Positions 9,210 to 18,845 of a DNA stretch of 64,000 nucleotides are shown here, piece by piece; the stretch's first letter is position 1; every line of letters starts with the position of its first letter. The notes under the pieces were generated by a model. The model was not told where the DNA came from and did not search any database. It saw only the letters and a program-made list of their open reading frames with translations. This DNA is from Sporosarcina sp. (GTDB taxonomy: Bacteria > Bacillota > Bacilli > Bacillales_A > Planococcaceae). A program made the translations under genes and the position numbers. The stretch lies in NCBI GenBank assembly GCA_029257435.1, contig JARIBI010000217.1:1-64000 (forward strand), in the 5' to 3' direction.

Positions 9210-9698
9210 ATGAAATGTCCAGCTTGCCGTTATAACGGAACGCGTGTTGTCGACTCGAGACCAGCCGAAGAGAACAGCTCTATCCGCAGGCGCAGAGAAT
9301 GTGAGCAATGCAACTACCGGTTTACAACTTTTGAAAAAGTAGAAGAAGCTCCGCTTATCATTGTGAAAAAAGAAGGTACTCGTGAAGAGTTCATGGGTGA
9401 AAAATTATTAAGGGGATTAATACGAGCTTGTGAAAAGCGGCCTGTTCCACTGGAAGAGCTGCAAAATATCGTAGCCTCCATCGAAAAAGAATTAAAAAGC
9501 AGAGGCGTTTCAGAAATCGCCTCTCACGATGTCGGAGAAATGGTAATGGAACGTTTAGCGGATGTCGATGAAGTCGCATACGTACGATTTTCATCAGTCT
9601 ATCGCGACTACCAGAACATTACGATGTTCATTGATGAACTGAAAAATTTGCAAAAAGGACCCCTTCGTGAAAAAAGTGGTTCTGAAGGAGAAGAGTAA
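9210..9698 (+). CDS. nrdR: Transcriptional repressor NrdR
   Basis: Zn-ribbon/ATP-cone regulator of ribonucleotide reductase genes, 162 residues. The N-terminal ribbon has CPAC ... CEQC (residues 3-6 and 31-34) followed by the [10 protein letters not shown] signature, and the ATP cone covers about 49-139. The ATG at 9210 follows CCGGAGGAA; a frame opening at 9180 would add ten residues before the Zn ribbon and is not favoured. About ten residues of charged C-terminal tail exceed the B. subtilis protein. It heads an nrdR-dnaB-dnaI unit (10-base gap to dnaB), linking dNTP supply to replication initiation. Confidence 0.95.
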   Translation: MKCPACRYNGTRVVDSRPAEENSSIRRRRECEQCNYRFTTFEKVEEAPLIIVKKEGTREEFMGEKLLRGLIRACEKRPVPLEELQNIVASIEKELKSRGVSEIASHDVGEMVMERLADVDEVAYVRFSSVYRDYQNITMFIDELKNLQKGPLREKSGSEGEE

Positions 9699-9707
9699 GG
9701 AGAGGAA

Positions 9708-11096
9708 ATGAGCATGCTTTACCATGAACTGCAACCAGTTGATACGTATTCTCTCAAATTATCTACGCCGTTTTCAGACTACGATCGGCAACTTCTTACT
9801 CTGTTATACCAGCCGTTAACCGGACCTGAAGCTATGGGGCTGTTTTCAACAATGCTTGCAGATGCAGATATACGAGAAACCCGTGAGTTCACCCATTACC
9901 ATTTGATGAACATTTTAACAATGCCCTTGAAAACGGTGTTTAAAGCACGGATCTCGCTTGAAGCAATTGGGCTGCTGCGCACATTCACTAAAACAGAAGG
10001 GGATCATCGTTCATTTATATACGAACTAATGGCCCCGCTTGACGCAACGGACTTTTTCCAGGATCCCTTACTCGCGACCTTCTTATTTAGTAAAATAGGA
10101 GAACAGCCGTATCGTGATTTACGTGCGCGGTTTGCAACAGGGCATCCTGAAACTTCAGGATTTACAGAGATTTCGAGAACCTTCATGGATGTCTATACGC
10201 CAGTGAATAGTCATGCCTACGAGCTGCAAAACGATCAGGAACTATCAGTGCGTACCAGGTCAACGGGTGTCCCATTTGAACAATCTGTTTTCGACTTCAA
10301 TTTGCTGTGGAGCGGTCTATCCGAGCAGATGGTTCCGCGTGCTGCACTCGCAGGTATATCCCATGAGCTCATTGCAAAATTAGCTTTTATGTATGCTCTT
10401 AATCCTTTGGATATGCAGAAAGTCATTATGATGGCATTGGACGAGAACTTGGAAGTACCGGAAGACCGTCTACGCAAAGCAGCGAAAGATTTCTATAAAA
10501 TGAATATCTCAAAAAATCCTCCGAAACTTGAGAAGATTTATAATGCAGATGTCCCGCCTCAAGAATATGATAGACCTAAGACGAAAGACCGTGAGCTCAT
10601 TGCCTATTTCGAAAGTACATCCCCTAGGGAGATGCTGTTGCATTTGACGGGAAAAGAACCAATGCCTGTCGATGTTCAGCTTGCAGAAAGTCTAGTCAAC
10701 AGTCATGGATTGAAAATGAGCGTTGTGAACGTATTATTGCAATACATTTTGTTACGGAATGATATGAAAATCACAACTAGTTTTGCACAGCGTATTGCAT
10801 CGCACTGGGCGTTGAAAGACATTGATACAGCTGAGAAAGCCATGGAGATTGCAAGACAAGAGCATGACCAATATACGAAGTGGATGAGTGAAGGCGGCAA
10901 ATCCAACAAAGGTACAAGAAAGCCGACGCGTGAGGAACCGCTGCCTGAGTGGTTCTATAAAAAAGACAATAAGAAAGAAACACCAAAACCTGGTCAAACA
11001 GAAAATAAAGATACCACCAATGAGAAACGGAAAACGGATGAAAAACGTCAAGCGTTACTCGCCAAATTAGAATCAATGCGAAACGGGGTGAATTAA
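9708..11096 (+). CDS. dnaB: Replication initiation and membrane attachment protein DnaB
   Basis: Gram-positive DnaB, which with DnaD and DnaI loads the replicative helicase at oriC and restart sites; it is unrelated to E. coli DnaB helicase. 462 residues. The DnaB/DnaD-like C-terminal domain (about 320-400) includes ESLVNSHGLKMSVVNVLLQY and WALKDIDTAEKAME, followed by a Lys/Glu/Thr-rich low-complexity tail (about 400-462). A second ATG at 9714 is possible. Immediately followed by dnaI with no gap, which supports the assignment. Confidence 0.93.
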   Translation: MSMLYHELQPVDTYSLKLSTPFSDYDRQLLTLLYQPLTGPEAMGLFSTMLADADIRETREFTHYHLMNILTMPLKTVFKARISLEAIGLLRTFTKTEGDHRSFIYELMAPLDATDFFQDPLLATFLFSKIGEQPYRDLRARFATGHPETSGFTEISRTFMDVYTPVNSHAYELQNDQELSVRTRSTGVPFEQSVFDFNLLWSGLSEQMVPRAALAGISHELIAKLAFMYALNPLDMQKVIMMALDENLEVPEDRLRKAAKDFYKMNISKNPPKLEKIYNADVPPQEYDRPKTKDRELIAYFESTSPREMLLHLTGKEPMPVDVQLAESLVNSHGLKMSVVNVLLQYILLRNDMKITTSFAQRIASHWALKDIDTAEKAMEIARQEHDQYTKWMSEGGKSNKGTRKPTREEPLPEWFYKKDNKKETPKPGQTENKDTTNEKRKTDEKRQALLAKLESMRNGVN

Positions 11097-12050
11097 ATGG
11101 AGCGAGTTGGAGAAGCGATGAAACGAGTGATTAACGCACCTGCGCTAGCTGCACGATATGAAGAATTAAGAAATGAAGTGCTTGCAAATGAGAAAGTTCA
11201 GCAATTTATAGAAGAACATGCAGATGAAATTGACAAACAAGTCGTTGAAAAGAGTTTGAACAAGCTCTACGAATTCACAGCTGCATCCCACCAATGTGAC
11301 AAGTGCCCAAACCTCGAAGGATGCATTAATGTCATGAAAGGGTATGAGCCAAAACTCACCTTTAATCAGGGGCTCATCGATGTCACATATATCCGTTGTC
11401 CGCGGAAAGAATTGGACGATGAAAAGCGAGCTGTCAATAAGATGCTGAACAGCCTGTACATGCCTAAAGATGTTATGGCGGCAAAGCTCCTTGATGTGGA
11501 CACGTATCATGACGACAGCCGTTTGGATATCGTGGAGAAAGCTAGTGAATTCATAGCAGAATATGAAAAGACAGGGAAACCCCCTGAAAAAGGTTTATAT
11601 ATCCATGGTGAATTCGGAACTGGGAAATCCTTTATTTTGGGTGCGCTTGCGAACGAATTGGCGAGTCGTCAAATCCGGACCGTCGTAGTTTATTTACCTG
11701 AGTTTTTACGTGAAATAAAACAATCTATACAAGATAACTCACTTAATGAAAAAATTGAGTTCGTTAAAAAAGCAGCTGTTCTCATGATTGACGACATCGG
11801 CGCGGAGTCGATGACAGCATGGGCGCGTGACGAAGTGTTAGGAACAATCTTACAATATCGCATGGCAGATCAGCTTCCTACATTCTTCACATCAAACTTT
11901 ACGCTGAAAGAGCTGGAGCATCATCTTACCTATTCTCAGCGCGGCGAAAAAGAACCCATTAAAGCAGCACGTATTATGGAACGTATCAAGATTATGAGCG
12001 ATTCTGTGCTATTATCGGGGAGCAATCGCCGGAATCCTGGAAAAGACTGA
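11097..12050 (+). CDS. dnaI: Primosomal protein DnaI (helicase loader)
   Basis: AAA+ helicase loader, 317 residues. The N-terminal helicase-interaction domain has a Zn-binding Cys cluster, HQCDKCPNLEGC at about 65-76. The C-terminal ATPase has Walker A GEFGTGKS (about 171-178), Walker B VLMIDDIGAE (about 231-240) and a sensor region FFTSNFT. It begins directly after the dnaB stop; an internal ATG at 11118 is an alternative start. B. subtilis has ytxB/ytxC genes near here that are not found. Confidence 0.95.
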   Translation: MERVGEAMKRVINAPALAARYEELRNEVLANEKVQQFIEEHADEIDKQVVEKSLNKLYEFTAASHQCDKCPNLEGCINVMKGYEPKLTFNQGLIDVTYIRCPRKELDDEKRAVNKMLNSLYMPKDVMAAKLLDVDTYHDDSRLDIVEKASEFIAEYEKTGKPPEKGLYIHGEFGTGKSFILGALANELASRQIRTVVVYLPEFLREIKQSIQDNSLNEKIEFVKKAAVLMIDDIGAESMTAWARDEVLGTILQYRMADQLPTFFTSNFTLKELEHHLTYSQRGEKEPIKAARIMERIKIMSDSVLLSGSNRRNPGKD

Positions 12051-12068
12051 TTGTTTTCGGTGATTTCC

Positions 12069-12097
12069 TTGCAATTTCTGACTATATTCACTATAAT
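12069..12097 (+). promoter_or_regulatory. Promoter of thrS
   Basis: TTGCAA (12069-12074), 17-base spacer, TATAAT (12092-12097): a near-consensus sigma-A promoter just upstream of the T-box leader. Confidence 0.75.
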
Positions 12098-12103
12098 AAT
12101 CAC

Positions 12104-12383
12104 AACACAAACGATAAAATGCTTTGATAAGGACAACGATTGTTGGAACGGCCTACAGAGAGCAGGGGATTTGCTGAGAACCTTGCAGGACACGACACCA
12201 ATCTACCGCCTTTGAGCAGCAGCAGGGAACCTTTTCGTACCTTTACGTACGGATTTTGTACCTGTTGACGGCCCCGGCCCGTTAGCCGCTTGAAGCTTCA
12301 TCTTTCCGGTTTATTCCGGATGGAAGGAAGAAGGGTGGAACCGCGAGTACACGTCTCGTCCCTTTATGGGATGGGGCTTTTTT
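12104..12383 (+). promoter_or_regulatory. T-box leader of thrS
   Basis: tRNA-sensing attenuator. The T-box core AGGGTGGAACCGCG lies at 12332-12345. It is followed by a terminator whose stem CTCGTCCC (12355-12362) pairs with GGGATGGG (12368-12375) before a T run. Uncharged tRNA-Thr is expected to pair with a specifier codon in stem I; an ACC in the CGACACCAAT stretch near 12194 is a candidate, not proven. Boundaries are approximate. Confidence 0.9.
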
Positions 12384-12416
12384 GTGTTCAAAAATAGATA
12401 AAAGGAGTGCATTGAC

Positions 12417-14348
12417 ATGTCAAATTCAATTCATTTAAAATTCCCTGATGGTGCGGTTAAGGAATTTCCTGCCGGCACAACAACTGAAGATGTAGCAGTG
12501 TCTATTAGCCCGGGACTTCGTAAAAGTGCACTGGCAGGTAAGTTGGATGACCAGCTCATCGATTTGAAAACACCGATTGATCAAGATGGAGAAATTGCCA
12601 TCATTACACAGCAATCTCCTGAAGCACTTGAAATTTTGCGTCACAGTACTGCACACTTGCTTGCTCAAGCAGTGAAGCGTAAATTCCCGGATGCAAAACT
12701 CGGTATCGGACCGGCCATCGATAATGGGTTCTACTATGATATCGATTCACCGACACCAATTACTGCTGATGATCTTCCAGAACTTGAAAAAGAAATGAAG
12801 CGCATCATCGGTGAGAACTTGGAAATCATACGCCATGATGTGTCACGCGCTGAAGCAGAGCGCCGCTTTAAAGAAATCGATGATGAATACAAACTGGAAC
12901 TGCTACAAGCAATTCCTGAAGACGAGCAAGTTTCCATCTATGAACAAGGTGAATTCTTCGACTTATGCCGCGGAGTCCACGTGCCTTATACAGGAAAGTT
13001 GAAGGAATTCAAATTACTAAGTATCGCAGGCGCTTACTGGCGCGGTAACTCAGACAACAAAATGCTTCAGCGTATTTACGGAACAGCATTCTTCAAGAAG
13101 GACGAACTCCAAGCGCACTTGAAAATGCTTGAAGAAGCAAAAGAACGGGACCACCGCAAAATCGGTAAAGAACTGGACTTGTTCATGAACTCGCAAAAAG
13201 TTGGCCAAGGACTGCCGCTTTGGCTTCCAAAAGGTGCAACCATCCGCCGAGTTATCGAACGATACATCGTCGACAAAGAAGAACGTCTCGGCTATGATCA
13301 CGTGTATACACCAGTTCTGGGCAGCGTGGAGCTGTACAAAACATCCGGACACTGGGATCACTATCAAGACGGCATGTTCCCTGTGATGAGTATGGACAAC
13401 GAAGACCTAGTCCTTCGTCCAATGAACTGCCCGCACCACATGATGATTTATAAGAACGGCATTCATTCCTACCGTAACCTGCCTATTCGCATCGCCGAGC
13501 TTGGCACAATGCACCGTTACGAAATGTCTGGAGCACTTTCCGGACTTCAACGGGTTCGCGGGATGACTTTGAACGATGCGCATATCTTTGTTCGCCCAGA
13601 TCAGATTAAAGATGAATTCCAGCGTACAGTACAGCTCATCATCGATGTCTATAAAGACTTCAACATTACAGACTACTCATTCCGTCTCTCTTATCGGGAC
13701 CCTGCAGATACTGAAAAGTATTTCGATGATGACGCGATGTGGGAACGTGCACAGCACATGTTGAAAGACGCAATGGACGACATGGGTCTCGACTATACAG
13801 AAGCAGACGGAGAAGCGGCATTCTACGGTCCGAAACTCGACGTCCAAGTGAAAACTGCAATTGGTATGGAAGAAACTCTATCTACAGTCCAGCTAGACTT
13901 CTTGCTGCCTGAACGCTTCGACCTCACATACGTTGGAGAAGACGGAAAGCAGCACCGTCCAGTCGTTATCCATAGAGGTGTCGTATCCACAATGGAACGC
14001 TTCGTAGCCTTCTTAATCGAAGAATACAAAGGCGCATTCCCAACTTGGCTCGCACCAATCCAAGTCGAAGTCATCCCGGTCTCACCTGAAGCACACTTCG
14101 ACTACGCAGACAAAATCCGTGAACAACTCATCGCTGCCGGATACCGAGTAGACCTCGACAGCCGGGAAGAAAAAATCGGTTACAAAATCCGCGAAGCCCA
14201 AGTCCAAAAAGTACCATACATGCTCGTACTAGGAGACAAAGAAATCGAAACAGGCAACGTCAACGTCCGTAAATACGGAGAACAAAACTCAGAATCCATG
14301 AGCTTCGAAGCATTCTTAGAACTCTTGAAAAGTGACGTAGCTCATTAA
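12417..14348 (+). CDS. thrS: Threonyl-tRNA synthetase
   Basis: Class II synthetase, 643 residues, full length. TGS domain (about 1-64), editing/tRNA SAD domain with HSTAHLLAQ at about 75-83, catalytic core with zinc-binding MNCPHH and motif 2 [11 protein letters not shown], motif 3 [11 protein letters not shown], and a C-terminal anticodon-binding domain (about 540-640). The ATG at 12417 follows AAAGGAG. Controlled by the T-box leader directly upstream. Codon use in the last third shifts towards C/A endings, without any break in the frame. Confidence 0.97.
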   Translation: MSNSIHLKFPDGAVKEFPAGTTTEDVAVSISPGLRKSALAGKLDDQLIDLKTPIDQDGEIAIITQQSPEALEILRHSTAHLLAQAVKRKFPDAKLGIGPAIDNGFYYDIDSPTPITADDLPELEKEMKRIIGENLEIIRHDVSRAEAERRFKEIDDEYKLELLQAIPEDEQVSIYEQGEFFDLCRGVHVPYTGKLKEFKLLSIAGAYWRGNSDNKMLQRIYGTAFFKKDELQAHLKMLEEAKERDHRKIGKELDLFMNSQKVGQGLPLWLPKGATIRRVIERYIVDKEERLGYDHVYTPVLGSVELYKTSGHWDHYQDGMFPVMSMDNEDLVLRPMNCPHHMMIYKNGIHSYRNLPIRIAELGTMHRYEMSGALSGLQRVRGMTLNDAHIFVRPDQIKDEFQRTVQLIIDVYKDFNITDYSFRLSYRDPADTEKYFDDDAMWERAQHMLKDAMDDMGLDYTEADGEAAFYGPKLDVQVKTAIGMEETLSTVQLDFLLPERFDLTYVGEDGKQHRPVVIHRGVVSTMERFVAFLIEEYKGAFPTWLAPIQVEVIPVSPEAHFDYADKIREQLIAAGYRVDLDSREEKIGYKIREAQVQKVPYMLVLGDKEIETGNVNVRKYGEQNSESMSFEAFLELLKSDVAH

Positions 14349-14401
14349 TATCTTTTGTTTTTTAATTGTATATAAGATATATCAATTGGTAACACCACAC
14401 C

Positions 14402-14534
14402 GTTGATTGAAGTGAAAGATGGCGACTCCGGAGGGACCAGGGTCATGGAAACAACCTAAGTTCGCGGCGTCCTGCCGCAACGGTTGCATGACCTGCATCC
14501 TGCAGGCCCACGTCCATCTGGAACGTAAATCAAC
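14402..14534. repeat. Imperfect palindromic intergenic repeat, copy 1
   Basis: A 133-base element bounded by the inverted ends GTTGATT (14402-14408) and AATCAAC (14528-14534), with a second inner pair AGATGG / CCATCT. The blocks AAGATGGCGACTCCGGAGGG and CGTCCATCTGGA recur in copy 2 (59988-60115), while the middle differs and contains its own small hairpins. It lies between thrS and the infC promoter. It has no coding potential and resembles REP-like intergenic elements widespread in Bacillaceae (general recollection, not checked). Confidence 0.75.
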
Positions 14535-14564
14535 ATACTAACTTTCTATTTCAACGAAAACCCC

Positions 14565-14593
14565 TTGACACTTTCTTTAAAGGATGATAAAGT
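14565..14593 (+). promoter_or_regulatory. Promoter of infC-rpmI-rplT
   Basis: TTGACA (14565-14570), 17-base spacer, TAAAGT (14588-14593). It places transcription start just before the L20 leader. Confidence 0.75.
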
Positions 14594-14618
14594 AGATAAG
14601 GTTAAAGAATACAGTTTG

Positions 14619-14760
14619 TGATACAAGAAGGAGCTGCCCGCTTCTCACCTGATCGACGCCAAATTGGCAGTTGTTGAGGTTAGCACAGTAGTGAAGCCGC
14701 GTATGTAAATGCGTGTGCGATTGCGGGTAGACAAATCATCCATTTGTCTGCTTTTTTTAT
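14619..14760 (+). promoter_or_regulatory. L20 (RplT) autoregulatory leader
   Basis: The long leader between promoter and infC contains a conserved-looking segment (AGGAGCTGCCCGCTTCTCACC at its start) and ends in a terminator: AGACAAAT (14729-14736) pairs with ATTTGTCT (14742-14749), then seven T. In B. subtilis L20 binds this leader and causes early termination of infC-rpmI-rplT. The same gene content and layout here make that mechanism very likely. The 5' limit is approximate. Confidence 0.85.
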
Positions 14761-14873
14761 TGCCTCATTACCTGAAGGCTCAGAATGCTGAATGGTTTTG
14801 CAAGCTGTGCCGGAAACGGTGCAGACTGCTCAAAACAGTGTATTCGCGAGATATTATTCGGAGGTGGATTACG

Positions 14874-15392
14874 ATTAGCAAAGATATGTATGTGAACGAA
14901 GGAATTCGTGCCCGTGAATTACGACTTATCGACCACAATGGTGATCAGCTCGGCATTAAGTCCCGCAACGAAGCACTTGAAATTGCTGCACGTGCCAACT
15001 TGGACGTTGTCCTCGTAGCACCAACAGCTAAACCGCCTGTAGCCCGCGTTATGGACTATGGAAAGTTTAAGTTCGAGCAGCAGAAAAAAGAGCGGGAAGT
15101 CCGAAAGAACCAAAAGATTATCCAGGTCAAAGAAGTTCGGCTTAGCCCAACAATCGATGAGCACGATTTTCAAACAAAGCTTCGTAACGGAATTAAATTC
15201 CTTGAAGCAGGCGACAAAGTAAAAGCATCCATCCGTTTCCGCGGACGTGCGATTACTCACAAAGAAATTGGACAGCGTGTTCTTGACAAGTTTGCAGAAG
15301 CTTGTAAAGAAGTTGGAACAGTTGAGGTCCGCCCTAAGATGGAAGGACGCAGCATGTTCTTGATGCTTGCACCAATAGCTGAAAAAAAGTAA
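14874..15392 (+). CDS. infC: Translation initiation factor IF-3 (ATT start)
   Basis: 172 residues. The protein begins [15 protein letters not shown], as in B. subtilis IF-3, which places the start on the rare codon ATT at 14874, seven bases after GGAGGTGG (14860-14867). IF-3 discriminates against such starts, giving known autoregulation. An ATG at 14886 would cut into conserved sequence, and longer in-frame starts upstream lie inside the leader and terminator. N-domain, linker helix (about 65-85, Lys/Glu rich) and C-domain are complete. Operon with rpmI and rplT. Confidence 0.93.
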   Translation: MSKDMYVNEGIRARELRLIDHNGDQLGIKSRNEALEIAARANLDVVLVAPTAKPPVARVMDYGKFKFEQQKKEREVRKNQKIIQVKEVRLSPTIDEHDFQTKLRNGIKFLEAGDKVKASIRFRGRAITHKEIGQRVLDKFAEACKEVGTVEVRPKMEGRSMFLMLAPIAEKK

Positions 15393-15422
15393 GCTGAACA
15401 AACGATTTAGGAGGAACAGATC

Positions 15423-15623
15423 ATGCCAAAAATGAAAACACACCGCGGTTCCGCGAAGCGTTTCAAAAAAACAGGAAGCGGTAAGTTAAAGCGCGGACGC
15501 GCTAAAACAAGCCACCTTTTTGCTAACAAGTCGACTAAAGCAAAACGTCACTTGCGCAAATCTTCACTAGTTTCTTCTGGCGATTTCAAGCGTATTCGTC
15601 AGATGCTTACTTACATGAAGTAA
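15423..15623 (+). CDS. rpmI: Ribosomal protein L35
   Basis: 66 residues, strongly basic, starting [20 protein letters not shown], the L35 signature. AGGAGG-like ribosome binding site (TTAGGAGGAAC) before ATG 15423. Sits between infC and rplT in the conserved operon and belongs to the large ribosomal subunit. Confidence 0.98.
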   Translation: MPKMKTHRGSAKRFKKTGSGKLKRGRAKTSHLFANKSTKAKRHLRKSSLVSSGDFKRIRQMLTYMK

Positions 15624-15717
15624 TAGCTTCAGCCCGGTTAGCTGATCACTATTGATAGCAAACCCATTGAATTCAAATCTAAATTATTCTTACAGGAATA
15701 GCAGGAGGTAATGAACT

Positions 15718-16077
15718 ATGCCACGCGTAAAAGGTGGAACAGTGACGCGCAAGCGTCGTAATCGAGTATTGAAATTAGCAAAAGGGTATTTTGGTTCTAA
15801 ACACCGTCTCTACCGAGTAGCAAACCAACAAGTCATGAAGTCATTAAACTATGCTTACCGTGACCGTCGCCAGAAGAAACGGGATTTCCGCAGACTTTGG
15901 ATCACACGTATCAACGCGGCAGCTCGTGTAAACGGTATGTCTTACAGCACACTTATGCACGGACTTAAAGTTGCTGGTATCGACGTAAACCGTAAAATGC
16001 TTGCTGATCTTGCAGTTACAGATGCAGCTGCATTTGCTCAGTTTGCTGAGACAGCAAAGAAATCACTTTCTAAATAA
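15718..16077 (+). CDS. rplT: Ribosomal protein L20
   Basis: 119 residues, basic, starting [20 protein letters not shown], the L20 signature. It assembles the large subunit early and is the presumed repressor of its own operon through the leader at 14619-14760. GGAGG ribosome binding site before ATG 15718. A strong terminator follows. Confidence 0.98.
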   Translation: MPRVKGGTVTRKRRNRVLKLAKGYFGSKHRLYRVANQQVMKSLNYAYRDRRQKKRDFRRLWITRINAAARVNGMSYSTLMHGLKVAGIDVNRKMLADLAVTDAAAFAQFAETAKKSLSK

Positions 16078-16087
16078 TTGATTTCCT

Positions 16088-16130
16088 AAACGTCACGGTT
16101 CCGAATTGATTCGGAACGTGACGTTTTTTC
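16088..16130 (+). terminator. Terminator after rplT
   Basis: AACGTCACGGTTCCGAA pairs with TTCGGAACGTGACGTT around a four-base loop, followed by six T. Confidence 0.92.
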
Positions 16131-16206
16131 TTTGTATATAATCTTTCATAAATAGGTGTAAAGGTTCTGCGGATATAACCGACAGTAAGAGTGAGGAGAG
16201 ATTTTA

Positions 16207-16500
16207 TTGAGTACTTTAGGAATCGAATGGATTGCTTTTTTGTCCATATGGGCATTTGCAGCGATGGGCTATGATAAACGGCAAGCGAAACGCAAGAAGA
16301 GTCGTGTTTCTGAAAAAAGTCTCTGGCTCCTTGCAATATTCGGCGGTGGAATTGGCGCTTATTTCGGCATGCAGGTTTTTCGGCACAAAACGCTTCATAC
16401 CTCATTTCGGGTAGGGTTTTTGATGCTGGCTTTAATTGATGCAGTACTCATCCTTTACCTCGCAGGACTGAAAATGCCGGCACTCCCGCAACTTTTTTAA
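16207..16500 (+). CDS. ysdA: DUF1294 small membrane protein (YsdA-like)
   Basis: 97 residues, TTG start after GAGGAGAG. Three hydrophobic segments (about 6-20, 38-52, 70-90) with the DUF1294 pattern YDKRQAKRKKSRVSEKSLW followed by GGGIGAYFGMQVFRHKT. B. subtilis ysdA occupies the same place after rplT. It is an inner membrane protein of unknown function. Downstream the B. subtilis synteny breaks until the M42 peptidase at 41,350. Confidence 0.85.
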   Translation: MSTLGIEWIAFLSIWAFAAMGYDKRQAKRKKSRVSEKSLWLLAIFGGGIGAYFGMQVFRHKTLHTSFRVGFLMLALIDAVLILYLAGLKMPALPQLF

Positions 16501-16535
16501 CAACGGAATAAATGATGCAATAGGGGGCAATTACA

Positions 16536-17024
16536 TTGGATATGAACAAATTATTTCACATGCAGCAAGAACTTGATTCATACATACAGGCGCAGCACGA
16601 TCTTTCAGGAAGAAATCTTTTTGAAGATAAAGTCCTCGCATTACTGGTCGAACTTTCCGAGTTGGCAAACGAAACAAGATGTTTTAAATTCTGGAGCATC
16701 AAAGGATCTTCTGAACGTTCAGTGGTATTAGAGGAATATGTAGACTCCATCCATTTTCTCCTATCTCTCGGAATTGTTAAGAATTTGACGGATTTCAATG
16801 AATGGAATTTTAATATATCATCCGACTCTCTCACCACAATGTTCCTTAAAACAAATCAAGCGGTTCTAGAATTCGGTCAACGTCCAGACATGTCTACATA
16901 CACAAGTCTTTGGAACCAGTATGGAACACTCGCTGAGAAACTTGGTTTTTCATTGCAAGAAATCTATAATGCGTACATTGAAAAAAATGAGAAGAATTAT
17001 GAGCGACAAAAAACTGGATATTGA
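16536..17024 (+). CDS. Dimeric dUTPase-like all-alpha NTP pyrophosphatase
   Basis: 162 residues. ELSELANETRCFKFWS (about 36-51) and LEEYVDSIHFLLSLG (about 65-79) are the metal-binding ExxE ... ExxD pattern of the MazG/dimeric dUTPase superfamily, which hydrolyses dUTP to dUMP. The TTG at 16536 sits eight bases after AGGGGG; an ATG at 16542 is an alternative. Homologues are common in Firmicutes chromosomes and their phages. It lies next to an XRE regulator, but no other phage genes are seen. Substrate is inferred from the family. Confidence 0.75.
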   Translation: MDMNKLFHMQQELDSYIQAQHDLSGRNLFEDKVLALLVELSELANETRCFKFWSIKGSSERSVVLEEYVDSIHFLLSLGIVKNLTDFNEWNFNISSDSLTTMFLKTNQAVLEFGQRPDMSTYTSLWNQYGTLAEKLGFSLQEIYNAYIEKNEKNYERQKTGY

Positions 17025-17143
17025 ATGAAAAGTTTTCCTAGTGAAAGCTTTGTGAAACTATCTTTTTATTAAAAAATAAAAGATTGACAAATCCATGGAA
17101 ATGAAAAATAATAGAATTACTAGACACTAGAGGAGGATTTTTT

Positions 17144-17656
17144 GTGAACGACTGGAGTAAAGAGGGATTTGGCATTAGGTTAAAGGAACTAAGGGAGCAA
17201 AGAGGTCTATCGATGATGGCTTTTGGAGCTGCGATCGGAACTTCTGCTAGCCGCATTAAGGACTGGGAAAAAGGCAAAAACGCTCCATCGGCAGCTTGGG
17301 TTGCTAAAATTTCGGAGCGTTTCAATATATCTACGGACGAGCTCATTCTTGGAGACTCAAAAAAATCTTCTGCTTTCAAACAAGCGAATTCTGCAAGTGC
17401 AGAGTCACTATATGAACGTTTACGCGAAACAATTACAGTTGACGGATTTTCGGATGAACAGGACGAAGACACGGAGATTCTTTACGCACAATTGGATACG
17501 TGCAACAAAGCGAGATATCGCAGTGGTAAAGGACGCCGTCTTGCAGAGCGTGAATTGCTTAACTTGTTAACGGATCTTCCTAAAAAAGATGTTCTGGAAT
17601 TATTAGAACTCGCTAAGTTGAAGTGCCGTCTTCAAAAAACACCTGAAACAAAATAA
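17144..17656 (+). CDS. XRE-family helix-turn-helix regulator
   Basis: 170 residues, GTG start with a perfect AGGAGG at 17131-17136. The N-terminal HTH (about 8-64: LKELREQRGLSMMAFGAAIG, IKDWEKGKNAPS, ISERFNISTDEL) is a Cro/CI-type DNA-binding domain. The C-terminal part (about 80-170) has no domain I recognise and ends in a charged helix with KKDVLELLELAKLKC. Targets are unknown. Monocistronic, with its own terminator. Confidence 0.8.
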   Translation: MNDWSKEGFGIRLKELREQRGLSMMAFGAAIGTSASRIKDWEKGKNAPSAAWVAKISERFNISTDELILGDSKKSSAFKQANSASAESLYERLRETITVDGFSDEQDEDTEILYAQLDTCNKARYRSGKGRRLAERELLNLLTDLPKKDVLELLELAKLKCRLQKTPETK

Positions 17657-17667
17657 TGGTAACTCAA

Positions 17668-17702
17668 CACAATGGATCTGTCTCTCCATTGTGCTTTTTT
17701 TT
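17668..17702 (+). terminator. Terminator after the XRE regulator
   Basis: CACAATGGA (17668-17676) pairs with TCCATTGTG (17685-17693), followed by a run of T. Confidence 0.88.
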
Positions 17703-17786
17703 ATTTTGGTTAATTCCTCAAATACGATATGATAGGGGGAGTAACCGGAAGATTCAAATAATCATAGAACAGAGAGGAAGTTGACA

Positions 17787-18764
17787 GTGAAAGCAATTAT
17801 TCATGGTGATCAAGGACTAAGATTAGGAGAAATGCCGGAACCGGCTCCAAAAAGCGGAGAAGTGATAGTCGCTATCAAAACGGCAGGACTGAACCGTAGA
17901 GACTTGTACATACCAGACAGAAGAGGACACAAAGGACATGATGTAGTGCTCGGTTCAGATGGTGCGGGAGTAATCGAATCCATTGGAGAAGGCGTAACCA
18001 AATGGTCTGTTGGAGACGAAGTGCTGGTCAATCCTTCTTTGAATTGGTTTGAAAAGAGTGACGGATCACCAGAAGGGTTTGGACCGCTTGGAATGCCTGA
18101 TGACGGGACATTCGCTGAAAAGATCGTCCTTTCTGAAGAGCAGCTGGAAAAGCGTCCTGACTACTTGTCGTGGGAGGAATCTGCAACTATCGCACTGGCT
18201 GGCCTAACAGGTTACCGGGCACTTGTAACACGCGGCAATGTGAAAAAAGGGGACACGGTATTCGTACCAGGAGCGGGAAGCGGTGTCGTCACATTCATTA
18301 TACAATTTGCCAAAGCTATTGGTGCACGTGTCATTGTCACTTCAAGAAGTGCAGAAAAAAAAGAACATGCGTTGAAATTAGGTGCAGACCGTGCGATTGA
18401 TACGAACGCGGACTGGAACGAAGAGTTAAAAGATGAAACCATTGACCTTGTCATTGAGAGTGTCGGGAAAGCAACATTTAATCGTTCTCTTGAGTGTTTG
18501 AAAAAAGGGGGCCGGTTAGTAGTGTTCGGTGCGACGACTGAAGATGTCATCGATTTAGATTTACGTGAACTATTCAATAAGCAGCAGGAAATTATCGGCT
18601 CAATGATGGGGAGCCGTGATGAGTTAAGAGAAATGCTGGCATTTGCTGAAAAGCACAACATCCGTCCGGTCATCGATCAGGCGATATCGCTGGATGAGGC
18701 TTTAAAAGGATTCGATATGCTTGAAGACAGTACACAGTTCGGTAAAATCGTATTTACTATATAA
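17787..18764 (+). CDS. MDR-superfamily oxidoreductase (YogA-like)
   Basis: 325 residues from GTG 17787, which lies nine bases after GAGG; a TTG at 17781 adds two residues but abuts the ribosome binding site. N-terminal GroES-like domain (LNRRDLYIPD, GSDGAGVIESIGEGV) and Rossmann domain with GAGSGVVTF at about 170. The cysteines for catalytic and structural zinc of classical alcohol dehydrogenases are absent, so it is more like quinone oxidoreductases or B. subtilis YogA. The NAD(P)H-dependent substrate is unknown. Confidence 0.8.
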   Translation: MKAIIHGDQGLRLGEMPEPAPKSGEVIVAIKTAGLNRRDLYIPDRRGHKGHDVVLGSDGAGVIESIGEGVTKWSVGDEVLVNPSLNWFEKSDGSPEGFGPLGMPDDGTFAEKIVLSEEQLEKRPDYLSWEESATIALAGLTGYRALVTRGNVKKGDTVFVPGAGSGVVTFIIQFAKAIGARVIVTSRSAEKKEHALKLGADRAIDTNADWNEELKDETIDLVIESVGKATFNRSLECLKKGGRLVVFGATTEDVIDLDLRELFNKQQEIIGSMMGSRDELREMLAFAEKHNIRPVIDQAISLDEALKGFDMLEDSTQFGKIVFTI

Positions 18765-18768
18765 CGGT

Positions 18769-18815
18769 AACAGCCCGCTATCATCCTAATCAGGAAATAG
18801 CGAGCTGTTTTTTTA
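18769..18815 (+). terminator. Terminator between convergent oxidoreductase and pepF
   Basis: AACAGC..GCTAT pairs with ATAGC..GCTGTT, followed by seven T. It may serve the plus-strand gene mainly. Confidence 0.8.
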
Positions 18816-18845
18816 TTAATTCAACTGAATGCTGAAGTATATCCC

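Noticed and set aside
14709-14873. Extended infC frame starting at 14709
   Set aside because: Lies in the L20 leader and its terminator; homology begins at ATT 14874.
16536-17656. Prophage remnant (dUTPase plus XRE regulator)
   Set aside because: No integrase, structural or lysis genes nearby, and each gene has ordinary chromosomal context.
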